Source of the DNA: Rapana venosa
Lineage: Eukaryota > Mollusca > Gastropoda > Neogastropoda > Muricidae
Direction: 5' to 3'
DNA: 64,000 nucleotides
Assembly: GCA_028751875.1 (NCBI GenBank)
Contig: CM054140.1
Location: 49,719,671 to 49,783,670, forward strand
Shown here: positions 21,353-32,967 of the stretch, in pieces
Layout: each line of letters begins with the position of its first letter
How positions within the stretch are numbered: the stretch's first letter is position 1
Notes under the pieces: generated by a model
The model's database searches: none
What the model saw: only the letters and a program-made list of their open reading frames with translations
What the model was told of the DNA's origin: nothing
Translations under genes and position numbers: made by a program

Positions 21353-21767
21353 TGGTGTGGATCGGTGGTCTAGCGGAAAGTCCGGATACGAAGTGTGCAG
21401 TGGTTTGATCCCCGTTTGTGCCCGAAACTTTTCCCCAACCCACTAGACTGTGAGTAGTGGTCTGGGTGATAGTCTTTGGGATGAGAGTGATAAACCGAGG
21501 TCCCGTGTGTAACACGCATTAAGCGCATGTAAAATATTCCATGGCAACAAGAGAGTTGTCCCAGGTAAAAGTTTGTAGAAAAAGCCGCTCTGATAGGGAA
21601 ACAAATACCTATGCAGACAAGAAAAGGATAAATTCAATAGATGACGCTGCTCTTGTGGCCAACGCGCTCTCCCCAAGGAGATCAGCTTTAATTTCAGGCA
21701 CAGAACTCAGCAGTGACAATATGATACCAAACTGTACACAATGCAATACAATACAAACTATACAATG
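21353..21767 (+). mobile_element. SINE-H, full-length copy 4
   Basis: Cleanest full-length plus copy. The head has atcggtggtctagcgg (A-box-like) and gtttgatcccc (B-box-like). The core has gataaaccgaggtcccgtgt. The body has catggcaacaagagagttgt. The tail is acaatgcaatacaatacaa. About 410 bp long. Confidence 0.92.
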
Positions 21768-21894
21768 AAAAGATCACCCAGTTTATTGATATACTTCAAA
21801 ACAGACTTTAGGGATTACTCATAATAGAACAGCACAGCCGTTACTTTAATTATGAAACAGTGAATACTCTTTGGCATACAAAATTATTGGGTGG

Positions 21895-21895
21895 T

Positions 21896-21930
<35 letters not shown>

Positions 21931-21945
21931 GGGGGGGGGGGGTGT
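21895..21945. repeat. Poly-T then poly-G
   Basis: About 30 T followed by 12 G. Confidence 0.95.
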
Positions 21946-22224
21946 TGGGGGTGAGGTGGGAAGCCTTGTTTGTAGCTTATTGGAAAAGGTTATCAACAAA
22001 GCTGCATGCTGCTTAATTAAGAGGAATACACGGTAAAAACAACAACAACAACGAACAAAAACATACCAAATATTAAACTGAGACAGTACACTGCTCAGTC
22101 AATGGTGACATTACAATGGAGCGATGACGTTTTGCTTGGCGTTATGCATGACGATGTTTAAACAAACAAAACTAGGCCAGATAATGTGCCATAAAAATGT
22201 GATCGATGTCTTCTAGCTTGTTCG
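21946..22224. other. No recognisable feature
   Basis: Single-copy; a short ACA triplet run near 22042. Confidence 0.4.
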
Positions 22225-22870
22225 GGAAGAAAAGAAAAGAATGAAGACTGCAAGACAATAAAGGGACAGAAAGCAAAAGAGAAGAAAGAAAAGAAGAGAC
22301 AAAAAGAAGAGAAGAATGAAGAAAAAAGTGGAAACAAAATAAAGAAGAAAAGAAACAAATTAGAAAAGCAGAGAAGAAGAGAAAAAAGGAAAGAAGAGAC
22401 TAAAAGAAAAAAAAAGAACAGAAAGAAGAAAGTAAAGAAGAGAAGAAAGAAAAGCAGGAAGAAAGAAGAAAGAAGAAGGGAAAGCAGAGGGGGGAAAAGA
22501 AGAGAAGGATGAATAGAAGAAGCCGAGGAAGAGAAGAAGAGAAGAAGAATAGAAGAAAAGAAAGAAATGGGAAAAAAGAAAAGAAATGGGAAGAGAAGGG
22601 ATATGAGATGGGAGAAGATAAAAAAAGAAGATAAAGAAGAAGAGAAGTAAAGAACAGAAGAGAAGAAAGAAGAGTAGAAAGAAGAGAAGAAAGAAGAGAC
22701 GAAAGAAGAGAAGGAAGAAGGTAAGCAAGAAGAGAAAGAAGACGATAAAAAAGTAAAGAAAAAAAATAAAAGAAAAGAAAAAAATACAAGAAAAGAAAAG
22801 AAAAGAGAGAAGAGAAGAAATATAAAAAAAAGAAGAGAAGAAAAGAAGTGAAAAAAGAAAGGAAAATGTG
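22225..22870 (+). repeat. Long polypurine tract (AAG/AAAAG-rich)
   Basis: About 645 bp almost purely A and G on the plus strand (GAAAAG, AAGAAG and GAAGAA mixtures), with isolated T and C. Minus-strand open frames of 166-262 codons are Ser/Phe/Leu-rich artefacts. Confidence 0.95.
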
Positions 22871-22899
22871 AACGTGTGTAGCCATATACATACAATGCA

Positions 22900-23075
22900 T
22901 GTTCCCTCACACATGCACACACCCACGCACATGCACACATATGCATGCACGCATGAGTTCAGGCACACAGGGATGCACGCTTGCAAGCACATATCGCGAG
23001 CGCGCGTGTGTGTATGAGTGTGTGTGTGCGTGTGTGTGTGCGCGCGCGCACGCGCGCGCTCGTGTATGTGTGTGT
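22900..23075. repeat. CA/TG/CG-rich degenerate simple repeat
   Basis: CACA and GCAT at the left, TG and alternating CG at 23040-23060. Confidence 0.85.
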
Positions 23076-23182
23076 GTAATCACCATAATTGCTCCTATGT
23101 GATTTTGTTTGCAGTATGTCCATTATCAGATTTAAGTTTTGATCAAAATACAGAGAGTTCAAAATTTGTTTACATCATTTGA

Positions 23183-23316
23183 CTGTGTGTGTGGTGTGTG
23201 TGTGTGTGTGTGTGTGTTGCTGTTGTGTGTGTGTGTTGTGTGTTTTGTGTGTGTTTGTGTGTGTGTGTGTGCTACCCTCTGTCCCTTCTGTCTGTGTGTC
23301 TGTTTTTCCTGTTTAT

Positions 23317-23394
<78 letters not shown>

Positions 23395-23395
23395 C
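23183..23395. repeat. (TG)n and (CT)n compound array
   Basis: Interrupted TG to 23270, then CT runs at 23318-23391. Confidence 0.95.
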
Positions 23396-23860
23396 CTTCT
23401 CCCTCTCCACCCTTTCTCCCTTCACCCCCCCTCCCTCTGCTTTCTCTGTGCCCAGTAGCCAGGCCGTTGCTGTACTGAGCTGAAGCATGAAATATTGAAC
23501 AGGCAACAGACGGAATGGGTGAATAATATGGAGGGAGAATAGAGATGGAGAGAATGGAGCAGGAAGGAGAGGGGGGAGGGAGCGGGGAGTGGGGGGTGGG
23601 GAGACTGGAGGGAGAAAGCTGGAAGGGAGGGCGGGGGGGGGGGGGGGGGGGGGGAGAGGAAAAAAAAACAAAAAAAAAAAAAGAAGAAGAAAAAGTGGCA
23701 GGTAGTGATAAAGAGAACGAGAATGGTGGGGTGTGGCGGAGGGAGGAGAGGAGGGGGGAAGGGGGGGGGGGGGAGGTTGGTTAGAGGGTAGGGAGTGTGT
23801 GTGTGTGAATGTATGTGTGTGTTAGTTAGAGAGAGAGGGTGAGGGACGGACGAGAGAGAG
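23396..23860. repeat. C/T-rich then G-rich low-complexity DNA
   Basis: Pyrimidine-rich to 23450, G-rich from 23560 with G runs near 23632-23654 and 23761-23774 and an A-rich patch between. Confidence 0.85.
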
Positions 23861-23869
23861 AGAGGGAGA

Positions 23870-23979
23870 GAGAATGTGTGTAAGTAGTGCTCGCGCGCAC
23901 TCCTGTGTGTGTGTTTGTGTGCATGGTATTGTGTCAGTGCGTGTGTGCATGTGCGCGTGTGTTTGTATGTGTCTGAGCG

Positions 23980-24011
<32 letters not shown>

Positions 24012-24015
24012 CCAA
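23870..24015. repeat. TG-rich degenerate repeat
   Basis: TG with GTGC and GTTT interruptions. Confidence 0.9.
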
Positions 24016-24094
24016 GTTGGTTGGCTGGTTGGCTGGTTGCACAGCTCAAGTTGACAAGCCTGAACAAGCTCCAAGTTGCGGGGGACGAACACGC

Positions 24095-24260
24095 TGGCAG
24101 GAGGAGGAGGAGTGTGGTGGAGGTGGTGGTGGTGGTGGCAGAAAACGAGGTGGGTGGGTAGGGGGTGGAGGTGGGTGGGGGGGGGGGGGGGGGGAGCGAG
24201 AGCTTATTATGGGATGCTGTTGTTGATGATGATGGTGATGAGCGATGGCGGTGGCGTTGA
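24095..24260. repeat. G-rich / GGT triplet repeat
   Basis: GGA and GGT triplets, a G run at 24177-24194, then GATGAT-type triplets. Confidence 0.88.
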
Positions 24261-24375
24261 TTGTAGTAGTTGTCGTGGAGGGTTCATGCAACATGTGCGT
24301 GTTACACCTTCGATTTATCAAGGAAAATAGAGAGAGAGGGGGGGGAGTAGGAGGTACACTGAGAGAAGCAGGCAC

Positions 24376-24377
<2 letters not shown>

Positions 24378-24427
<50 letters not shown>
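24378..24427. repeat. (GA)n microsatellite
   Basis: GA run immediately upstream of the repeated module that follows. Confidence 0.95.
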
Positions 24428-24431
<4 letters not shown>

Positions 24432-24590
24432 ACCTATACATATGTGGATACAGTGCATGACGACAATTCTAAATCAACACACACACACACACACACACAC
24501 AGCTCATACCTATACATATGCGGACACAATTGCATGACGACATTTCTACTCTACACACAGACACAGACACAGACACAGACACACACACAC

Positions 24591-24643
<53 letters not shown>

Positions 24644-24842
24644 CTCATACCTATACATATGCGGACACAATGCATGACGACATTTCTACTCTACACACAG
24701 ACACAGACACAGACACACAAACACACACACACACACGCGCGCGCGCGCGGAGAGAGAGAAAGAGAGCTCATACGTATACATATGCGGATACAGTGCATAA
24801 CGACATTTCTACTCTACACACAGACACACAGACACACACGTG
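24428..24842 (+). repeat. Four copies of a 60-bp unit separated by CA/GA runs
   Basis: Units start near 24428, 24503, 24644 and 24768. Each carries tatacatatg, gcatgacgaca (or gcataacgaca) and, in three, tctactctacacacagacac. They are separated by CA arrays of different length, one also with CG and GA. Confidence 0.92.
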
Positions 24843-24869
24843 TGCGCTCGTACATCTTTGTCTCTGACT

Positions 24870-24979
24870 ATCTATCTCACACACACACACACGCACACGT
24901 GCACGCAAGCATGCTCTCTCACAAAACGCTCGCACGTAGGCACAGACTCTCTCTCTCTCTCTCTCTCTTCCTCTCTCCT

Positions 24980-25035
<56 letters not shown>

Positions 25036-25047
25036 CACACACACACC

Positions 25048-25085
<38 letters not shown>
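24870..25085. repeat. CA / CT / CA compound microsatellite
   Basis: Short CA, CT run with TTCC breaks (24945-25014), then CA to 25084. Confidence 0.96.
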
Positions 25086-25086
<1 letters not shown>

Positions 25087-25248
25087 AGGCAAATACTCAC
25101 ATACACACACACCCTCTGATACACGCGTTTATCCGCATTTTCTCTCTTTATTCCATTATTTTGTTCTCCTTTGTTTCTTTCCTTGGTCTTTTTGCTATAG
25201 TTGTTCACGGTTTTCTCTTGTTTGCTTCTGTTAAAGCATTCCTGTAGA

Positions 25249-25548
25249 GTGGTAAGGTAAAGGTAAAGGAGTCCCATAACCTATGTGGTCGTAGGGGAGC
25301 GAGGCGTCAGAGACCTCACTTCTCTAGGGGCCAGCATATTGAGGGCGGCGCCCATCTTCTCTCCCTCACTGCTTTACCCTCCCTGACCCTAAAGGGGGCA
25401 GGTACCCATTTACAGCTGGGTGAACTGGGAGATTGTACTGAAGCCAAGGGCGCAAACGGTCACCCATCCAAGTCGTAACCACGCTCGACGCTGCTTAACT
25501 TGGCTGGGGGGAAAGCGAGTGCTCTGACCACTGAGCTATCCTGTCCCC
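25249..25548 (-). mobile_element. SINE-G, copy 3
   Basis: Full-length minus copy. In sense it begins at 25548 (ggggacaggatagctcag), has the 5S-like segment at about 25458-25503, and ends at a duplicated ggtaaggtaaaggtaaag stretch at the left edge. Confidence 0.9.
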
Positions 25549-25850
25549 AGTGTTATCTAGAGTAATTCAGAAATCGTATTGTTATGCATAGTTAAAAATG
25601 ACGAGTTTCACAAATGTAGTCTAAACGAAAAATAACGACAAGAGTGCGTTCATATCTCTGCATATTAGATTGCGCCCGTGACAATGACGAGTGTATAATG
25701 ACAGCTGGTAAAACGCACAGAAAACCAGCATCAGTTTCCCTCTGTGTTTTCTACAAAGATGTCAGCTTAATATAATGGTCATAGTCAGAAAGTATCCGAG
25801 AGCCGGAATCAGTAGTTGATGATTAGTAATTGATGAATGTGATGACCATG
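25549..25850. other. No recognisable feature
   Basis: AT-rich, single-copy. Confidence 0.4.
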
Positions 25851-25852
25851 CA

Positions 25853-25984
25853 GGGGCAGTAACTATACCCAGGTGGTTAGAACATCGTATTAGTGAATCG
25901 CGGGTTTGAGAGCCTCTGTCCGCTCTAAATGTTTTTCCCCTGCATTTGACACTGGCATGGTGTCCTTCCCTTGAAAGTCCTTTA
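25853..25984 (+). mobile_element. tRNA-like SINE head, diverged
   Basis: cccaggtggttagaac resembles an A-box region and gcgggtttgagagcc a B-box region, about 45 bp apart. gaaagtcctttagatgagac then recalls the SINE core. rep-I interrupts it. Confidence 0.5.
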
Positions 25985-26318
25985 GATGAGACAATTCCCC
26001 CGTGGGGATGCCGGGGACTTGTCAGTATAAATAGCATCCCCACCTTCTGGAAACTGTGTGCTATAAATTTCCTCTTTTCTATCATTCTCTTTGTTTCTGC
26101 TTTGTTCCTTTTCTTTCTGTTGCCTGTCTATTTTCTTTCTCCTTGGTCCACCCTCCCGCCTTTTTTTCCTTAAAGACTTAAAAGATAACTATTCTCTCTT
26201 ATGCCGAAGTCGTTTGCGCTGGGCTTGACTTGTCAGGCGCTTAACGGCAGCGTGACGCATTTTCGCTCATATAACAGACAGCAATAGTTGCTGTCTGAGA
26301 GTTTGACGAAGAAGATGC
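25985..26318 (-). repeat. rep-I, copy 2
   Basis: Complement of the rep-I order: cttgtcagtataaatagcat at the left, pyrimidine-rich middle, cttgacttgtcaggcgctta, and tttgacgaagaaga at the right edge. Confidence 0.8.
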
Positions 26319-26590
26319 CACAATCAGTCGAGGCCCAGTGTGCCAACACGTACAAAATATCTTGCACACGCGTTACGACTTCATACACTTTTGGTAGAAG
26401 AGTAAGCCAGCTATGGCTATTTGGATGGATGACACCAACATGCCTAGCATGCATCCTGCAACGTGGTAAGAGATAGGCTCCACCAAGTTCATCTTTCCGA
26501 CGACACACCGCTTTAAAAATTCATTGCATTGTTTCAATGACTTCTGAAGGAGTGAAGGAAGAAGTCAATTCAAGATAAGGTTCTTGCCCT
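26319..26590 (+). mobile_element. rep-D, copy 4
   Basis: Core with acaaaatatcttgcacacgc and agagtaagccagctatgg, then the 3' module aaggagtgaaggaagaagtc. Its left end abuts rep-I. Confidence 0.68.
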
Positions 26591-26600
26591 TCAACACCTT

Positions 26601-26665
26601 TTTTCTTTTATTTCAAGGATAATGGAATATGCACTCATGTGCTTTTTACATCCATCCCCGACCCC
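26601..26665 (-). mobile_element. SINE-A 3' fragment, copy 7
   Basis: ttcttttatttcaaggataa and atgtgctttttacatc match the SINE-A 3' end; the rest is missing. Confidence 0.78.
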
Positions 26666-27310
26666 CTTTTATGGGAAAGGAGGACCGTTTGACTTCAGAG
26701 TTTTTGGTTTTGGGAACCCAACAATTTCCATTTGTCAAAATTTTCATGTCTTGTATTTCGAAGGGATTTTTTTCTTTATGCAGGGCTGCTTTTTACTTAC
26801 TTCATTTTCTATCGTTTTTCTTTTACATTTTATTTTCGGTGAGATCAGATTTTCAGTTGTTCCTGTCAGCAACTATGACGTGATATAGTCACATGCATCG
26901 TCTCAGAGATACTGAAAAGGGACGTTTTGTTTTCCTACTGCTATTGTGATGTGTGTGTGTGTGTTTTAATTTATTGAAAAACTGAAGACAGGTAAACATA
27001 TGCACACACATACACATGCTCACGCATGCATATTTGTGCACAAACGAGTACACACACGCCGAGGCACACGTTCATGCATTGCACATGCATTCATTCACAC
27101 GTACATCATAAGAAGTGGAGACAATACGAGGCTTTCATTTACTATGCTTCACTCAAGTAGCTGCTAATTGGATTCCGTCCCTTCCTTTTTCTGAATTACT
27201 TAGCAGATGCGGTGTAGCCCATATGAAATACTCCTGGCGCAGTAGCGCTAACGCTGAACTCTGTACACATATCTGCCAGAAGTTGTCCATTATTCAGACA
27301 AGGAGACTAA
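26666..27310. other. No recognisable feature
   Basis: Single-copy, with a TG run at 26951-26964 and CA-rich patches at 27000-27100. No gene seen. Confidence 0.4.
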
Positions 27311-28410
27311 GGAGCGGGATAGCTAGGTGGTCAGAGCGTCCTCATGGGATCTGACGGTGCTCAAGAGCGTGGGTCAGTTCCAGCAGATTCTGCCCCTGGA
27401 GATACTGGCTCCAATCCCCCAAAAGTCCTTCAGATGGAACTTAACCGATTCCCGTCTTTGAACTCGGGTAGAACATCTTTTACACACGTTAAAACCCCAC
27501 CCACCTTTCCTTGAATGGCTGGGCAACAGTTGTTGATGTGGCTGGTGGATAGACAAATGACGGACATAATTATGACACAGTACGTACCCTGGAGGAGTGA
27601 CACGGACATAATTATTACACAGTACGTACCCTGGAGGAGTGACACGGACATAATTATTACACAGTGCGTAGCCTGGAGGAGTGACACGGACATAATTATT
27701 ACACAATACGTAGCCTGGAGGAGTGACACGGACATAATTATCACACAGTACACACCCTGGAGGAGTGACACGGACATAATTATTACACAATACGTAGCCT
27801 GGAGGAGTGACACGGACATACTTATCACACAGTACACACCCTGGAGGAGTGACACGGACATAATTATTATACAGTACGCAACTTGGAGGAGTGACACGGA
27901 CATGATTATCACACAGTACGTACCCTGGAGGAGTGACACGGACATCATTATCACACAGTACGCACCTTGGAGGAGTGACACGGACATCATTATCACACAG
28001 TACACACCCTGGAGGAGTGACACGGACATAATTATTACACAGTACGCACCCTGGAGGAGTGACACAGACATAATTATTACACAGTACGTACCCTGGAGGA
28101 GTGACACGGACATCATTATCACACAGTACGCAACCTGGAAGAGTGACACGGACATCATTATCACACAGTACACACCCTGGAGGAGTGACACGGACATAAT
28201 TATTACACAGTACGCACCCTGGAGGAGTGACACGGACATACTAATTATTACACAGTCCACACAGGACATTATTGTTACACAGTACGCACCCTATTTCCAT
28301 AAAAGGGCAAGGCCCTGCTGGGTTCAACTCGCTGACAGCACACACTCTGAAAAACTCACTGCAGTGCCCCCAGGCCTTTGCCAGGAGTTAAGGGGGAAGT
28401 CAAGTCGCTC
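27311..28410 (+). mobile_element. rep-D, copy 5, split by an internal minisatellite
   Basis: Left part 27311-27556: tRNA-like start gagcgggatagctaggtggt, core with tagaacatcttttacacacg, and the ggctgg...ggtggatagac region. Right part 28342-28410: the rep-D 3' module (ctcactgcagtgcccccagg, ttaagggggaagtcaag). Between them lies a 42-bp tandem array. Its unit resembles the short rep-D stretch (gatgacaccgacata-like) found at this point in copies 1, 3 and 4. Confidence 0.78.
27557..28292 (+). repeat. 42-bp minisatellite, about 16 full units
   Basis: Unit starts gacacggacataattattac and ends ccctggaggagt. Sixteen full units plus two partial ones, about 90 percent alike. Since 42 is divisible by 3, it is open in a frame on both strands (14-residue peptide repeats). 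This explains the 322-codon plus frame and the 279-codon minus frame, which I do not regard as genes. Confidence 0.97.
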
Positions 28411-29255
28411 CAGACTAGCACATGATACTTATAGCAGGGCATGTCAGGGCAGGGCAGGCAGGACACAGCATGGCATGGTATAGTGGGGTCTCTGAAGCTG
28501 TCAGCGTCACCCTTTAGTTGCTGTGGTTTTGTCACACCCCTATGTACCTTCAGTTTTATCCGCAGTTGAACACCTAGACAAGGTGTAAGAAATGGGAAAA
28601 ATCTAGTTTTCTATGGAGTTCGAACCTGCCCCCCCCCCCCTTTTTTTTTGAAGGAGTGGCTTCCCACCGGACTGTCAATCCAGGAGATACGGGAAATGTC
28701 CCTGCAAAGCTTTACTTCATCTGTCTGTCTTTCATCTGCGGTTGTGAATAATAAAGTGCTAATAAAACAGGAGACATCTGTTTAAGCCGTGCAGTCATTC
28801 CGGTGTAGCGAATACGTGTGACAGTGTAGTAAATGGATGTCAATGTCCAGTTCGTAAGCGTGTTTTAATTACCGTGCTTGCAAAACCCATCATTGCATGT
28901 ATTATGAAGTTTTTGAGGACAAAATGAAGGGTAGTCTTTACAAACCGTTCTTAATTGTTCTAGCGCTTTCTAGGTTTTCTTTCGTTTTAAATTTTGTTCT
29001 CCTTAAGTTTTTAATATTTCGTTATTTAATTTGGTATGAAATGATATATTTTTCTTCACGGTATTTTAAAAAATTTCGTTTTTGTTTACTCCTTTCTTAA
29101 GCTTTTCCTTTGTTACTTTTTTGTTTTGTTTTGTTCTAAATTTTCAAAGGTATAACGTGGATGTTTCAATGATCTCTCGCCTTTGCTTAATCCATTGTAG
29201 TTTTTTCCCTTTTTTTTGTTTGTGCTTGTTTCTTTCTGTTCTTATTTGTACTTTC
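28411..29255. other. No gene; AT/T-rich spacer
   Basis: A poly-C/poly-T stretch at 28628-28650, then ordinary sequence becoming T-rich after 28900. Short open frames only. Confidence 0.45.
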
Positions 29256-29852
29256 TAATGTCTCACCAGATATGGCATTCCACTCAAACCATCACATGTC
29301 ACACACACCTTCAACCACGTTTAGAATTAAAATTAAAATTTCCATTCCACGTCTTACACCTATTGCTTCAGCAGCGTGTGTTTTTATCCTGTCTAAATTT
29401 TGTATAGGAAAAACCCCAACCCAAAACTCAGAAGATTAAAAATGTTCTCTTGATCATGGCGAGTTCAGCCTAGTCAAGTACCCTCCGTCCATCATCATTA
29501 TCTTCTCAATCATCCCTGCTTTGTTCACCTTCCATGATCAAGTTTAACCCTGCAGGCTGTATTTTTCATGCCAATATTCCGGGTGGTATCTTATTCTGCT
29601 GCAACCCCCCGTGAATATTTTGGGCACAGTGGACTAGGGCGTCTTTATTCCGAAGGTATTGAGAGATCTGACAAGACAGAAACTGTTAAGATTCCCGCTT
29701 CATTTATCCGTGAAAGTCCTCCTGGAGTGGATGAATAAAAGAACACCTCGTCAGACGCTCTGCGTGTGTGTGAGTGGTGGGGTGGGGTGGGGGTGGGAGG
29801 GGGATGTTCAGATGAAAGAGACTGGATAGAAAAGGATTGGTGGACATGCAGT

Positions 29853-32796
29853 CCCGCAATAATGTGTGTTGACCAGTTCTGTACAGGTTTACCAATCCCG
29901 CAATAATGTGTGTTGACCAGTTCTGTACAGGTTTACCAATCCCGCAATAATGTGTGTTGACCAGTTCTGTACAGGTTTACCAATCCCGCAATAATGTGTG
30001 TTGACCAGTTCTGTACAGGTTTACCAATCCCGCAATAATGTGTGTTGACCAGTTCTGTACAGGTTTACCAATCCCGCAATAATGTGTGTTGACCAGTTCT
30101 GTACAGGTTTACCAATCCCGCAATAATGTGTGTTGACCAGTTCTGTACAGGTTTACCAATCCCGCAATAATGTGTGTTGACCAGTTCTGTACAGGTTTAC
30201 CAATCCCGCAATAATGTGTGTTGACCAGTTCTGTACAGGTTTACCAATCCCGCAATAATGTGTGTTGACCAGTTCTGTACAGGTTTACCAATCCCGCAGT
30301 AATGTGTGTTGACCAGTTCTGTACAGGTTTACCAATCCCGCAGTAATGTGTGTTGACCAGTTCTGTACAGGTTTACCAATCCCGCAATAATGTGTGTTGA
30401 CCAGTTCTGTACAGGTTTACCAATCCCGCAGTAATGTGTGTTGACCAGTTCTGTACAGGTTTACCAATCCCGCAATAATGTGTGTTGACCAGTTCTGTAC
30501 AGGTTTACCAATCCCGCAATAATGTGTGTTGACCAGTTCTGTACAGGTTTACCAATCCCGCAGTAATGTGTGTTGACCAGTTCTGTACAGGTTTACCAAT
30601 CCGCAGTAATGTGTGTTGACCAGTTCTGTACAGGTTTACCAATCCCGCAGTAATGTGTGTTGACCAGTTCTGTACAGGTTTACCAATCCCGCAGTAATGT
30701 GTGTTGACCAGTTCTGTACAGGTTTACCAATCCCGCAATAATGTGTGTTGACCAGTTCTGTACAGGTTTACCAATCCCGCAATAATGTGTGTTGACCAGT
30801 TCTGTACAGGTTTACCAATCCCGCAATAATGTGTGTTGACCAGTTCTGTACAGGTTTACCAATCCCGCAATAATGTGTGTTGACCAGTTCTGTACAGGTT
30901 TACCAATCCCGCAAAATGTGTGTTGACCAGTTCTGTACAGGTTTACCAATCCCGCAATAATGTGTGTTGACCAGTTCTGTACAGGTTTACCAATCCCGCA
31001 AAAATGTGTGTTGACCAGTTCTGTACAGGTTTACCAATCCCGCAATAATGTGTGTTGACCAGTTCTGTACAGGTTTACCAATCCCGCAATAATGTGTGTT
31101 GACCAGTTCTGTACAGGTTTACCAATCCCGCAATAATGTGTGTTGACCAGTTCTGTACAGGTTTACCAATCCCGCAATAATGTGTGTTGACCAGTTCTGT
31201 ACAGGTTTACCAATCCCGCAATAATGTGTGTTGACCAGTTCTGTACAGGTTTACCAATCCCGCAATAATGTGTGTTGACCAGTTCTGTACAGGTTTACCA
31301 ATCCCGCAATAATGTGTGTTGACCAGTTCTGTACAGGTTTACCAATCCCGCAATAATGTGTGTTGACCAGTTCTGTACAGGTTTACCAATCCCGCAATAA
31401 TGTGTGTTGACCAGTTCTGTACAGGTTTACCAATCCCGCAATAATGTGTGTTGACCAGTTCTGTACAGGTTTACCAATCCCGCAATAATGTGTGTTGACC
31501 AGTTCTGTACAGGTTTACCAATCCCGCAATAATGTGTGTTGACCAGTTCTGTACAGGTTTACCAATCCCGCAATAATGTGTGTTGACCAGTTCTGTACAG
31601 GTTTACCAATCCCGCAATAATGTGTGTTGACCAGTTCTGTACAGGTTTACCAATCCCGCAATAATGTGTGTTGACCAGTTCTGTACAGGTTTACCAATCC
31701 CGCAATAATGTGTGTTGACCAGTTCTGTACAGGTTTACCAATCCCGCAATAATGTGTGTTGACCAGTTCTGTACAGGTTTACCAATCCCGCAATAATGTG
31801 TGTTGACCAGTTCTGTACAGGTTTACCAATCCCGCAATAATGTGTGTTGACCAGTTCTGTACAGGTTTACCAATCCCGCAATAATGTGTGTTGACCAGTT
31901 CTGTACAGGTTTACCAATCCCGCAATAATGTGTGTTGACCAGTTCTGTACAGGTTTACCAATCCCGCAATAATGTGTGTTGACCAGTTCTGTACAGGTTT
32001 ACCAATCCCGCAATAATGTGTGTTGACCAGTTCTGTACAGGTTTACCAATCCCGCAATAATTGTGTGTTGACCAGTTCTGTACAGGTTTACCAATCCCGC
32101 AATAATGTGTGTTGACCAGTTCTGTACAGGTTTACCAATCCCGCAATAATGTGTGTTGACCAGTTCTGTACAGGTTTACCAATCCCGCAATAATGTGTGT
32201 TGACCAGTTCTGTACAGGTTTACAATCCCGCAATAATGTGTGTTGACCAGTTCTGTACAGGTTTACCAATCCCGCAATAATGTGTGTTGACCAGTTCTGT
32301 ACAGGTTTACCAATCCCGCAATAATGTGTGTTGACCAGTTCTGTACAGGTTTACCAATCCCGCAATAATGTGTGTTGACCAGTTCTGTACAGGTTTACCA
32401 ATCCCGCAATAATGTGTGTTGACCAGTTCTGTACAGGTTTACCAATCCCGCAATAATGTGTGTTGACCAGTTCTGTACAGGTTTACCAATCCCGCAATAA
32501 TGTGTGTTGACCAGTTCTGTACAGGTTTACCAATCCCGCAATAATGTGTGTTGACCAGTTCTGTACAGGTTTACCAATCCCGCAATAATGTGTGTTGACC
32601 AGTTCTGTACAGGTTTACCAATCCCGCAATAATGTGTGTTGACCAGTTCTGTACAGGTTTACCAATCCCGCAATAATGTGTGTTGACCAGTTCTGTACAG
32701 GTTTACCAATCCCGCAATAATGTGTGTTGACCATTGCTGTACAGGTTTACCAATCCCGCAATAATGTGTGTTGACCAGTTCTGTACAGGTTTACCA
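29853..32796 (+). repeat. 44-bp satellite, about 67 near-identical units
   Basis: Unit phrases: cccgcaataatgtgtgttga, ccagttctgtacaggtttac. Spacing is 44 bp throughout, with four small indels (near 30601, 30913, 32055, 32221). A caGtaa variant clusters between about 30297 and 30715, and the penultimate unit has ccattgctgt. There are no spacers, so it is a satellite, not a CRISPR array. The array begins and ends inside block E of unit U1. Confidence 0.98.
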
Positions 32797-32967
32797 GTGG
32801 GTCTAATCTCATTGTGTGTTGATCTGGCTCATTTTGAACAGGCATTCCACTGTGTTTGAGAGATTCCACTGTGTATGAAACAGTGACAACAACCAGCACG
32901 AAGAATGCACTGTGATGTGTGCACGGGAAAAGACACACATCAAAGAGTGGTCGCATTTAACACGCAC

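Noticed and set aside
22158..22992. 262- and 210-codon Phe/Ser/Leu-rich minus frames resembling membrane proteins
   Set aside because: Complement of a polypurine tract; no non-repetitive protein sequence.
24428..24842. Tandem promoter-like array because of tatacatatg motifs
   Set aside because: The motif is part of a repeated 60-bp unit between microsatellites; nothing ties it to transcription.
27515..28483. 322-codon plus-strand open frame with 14-residue repeats (and a 279-codon minus frame)
   Set aside because: Both run through the 42-bp minisatellite, whose period is a multiple of 3. The flanks are rep-D, not exons.
29853..32796. Possible CRISPR array
   Set aside because: The repeats are contiguous with no spacers, and the context is eukaryotic.
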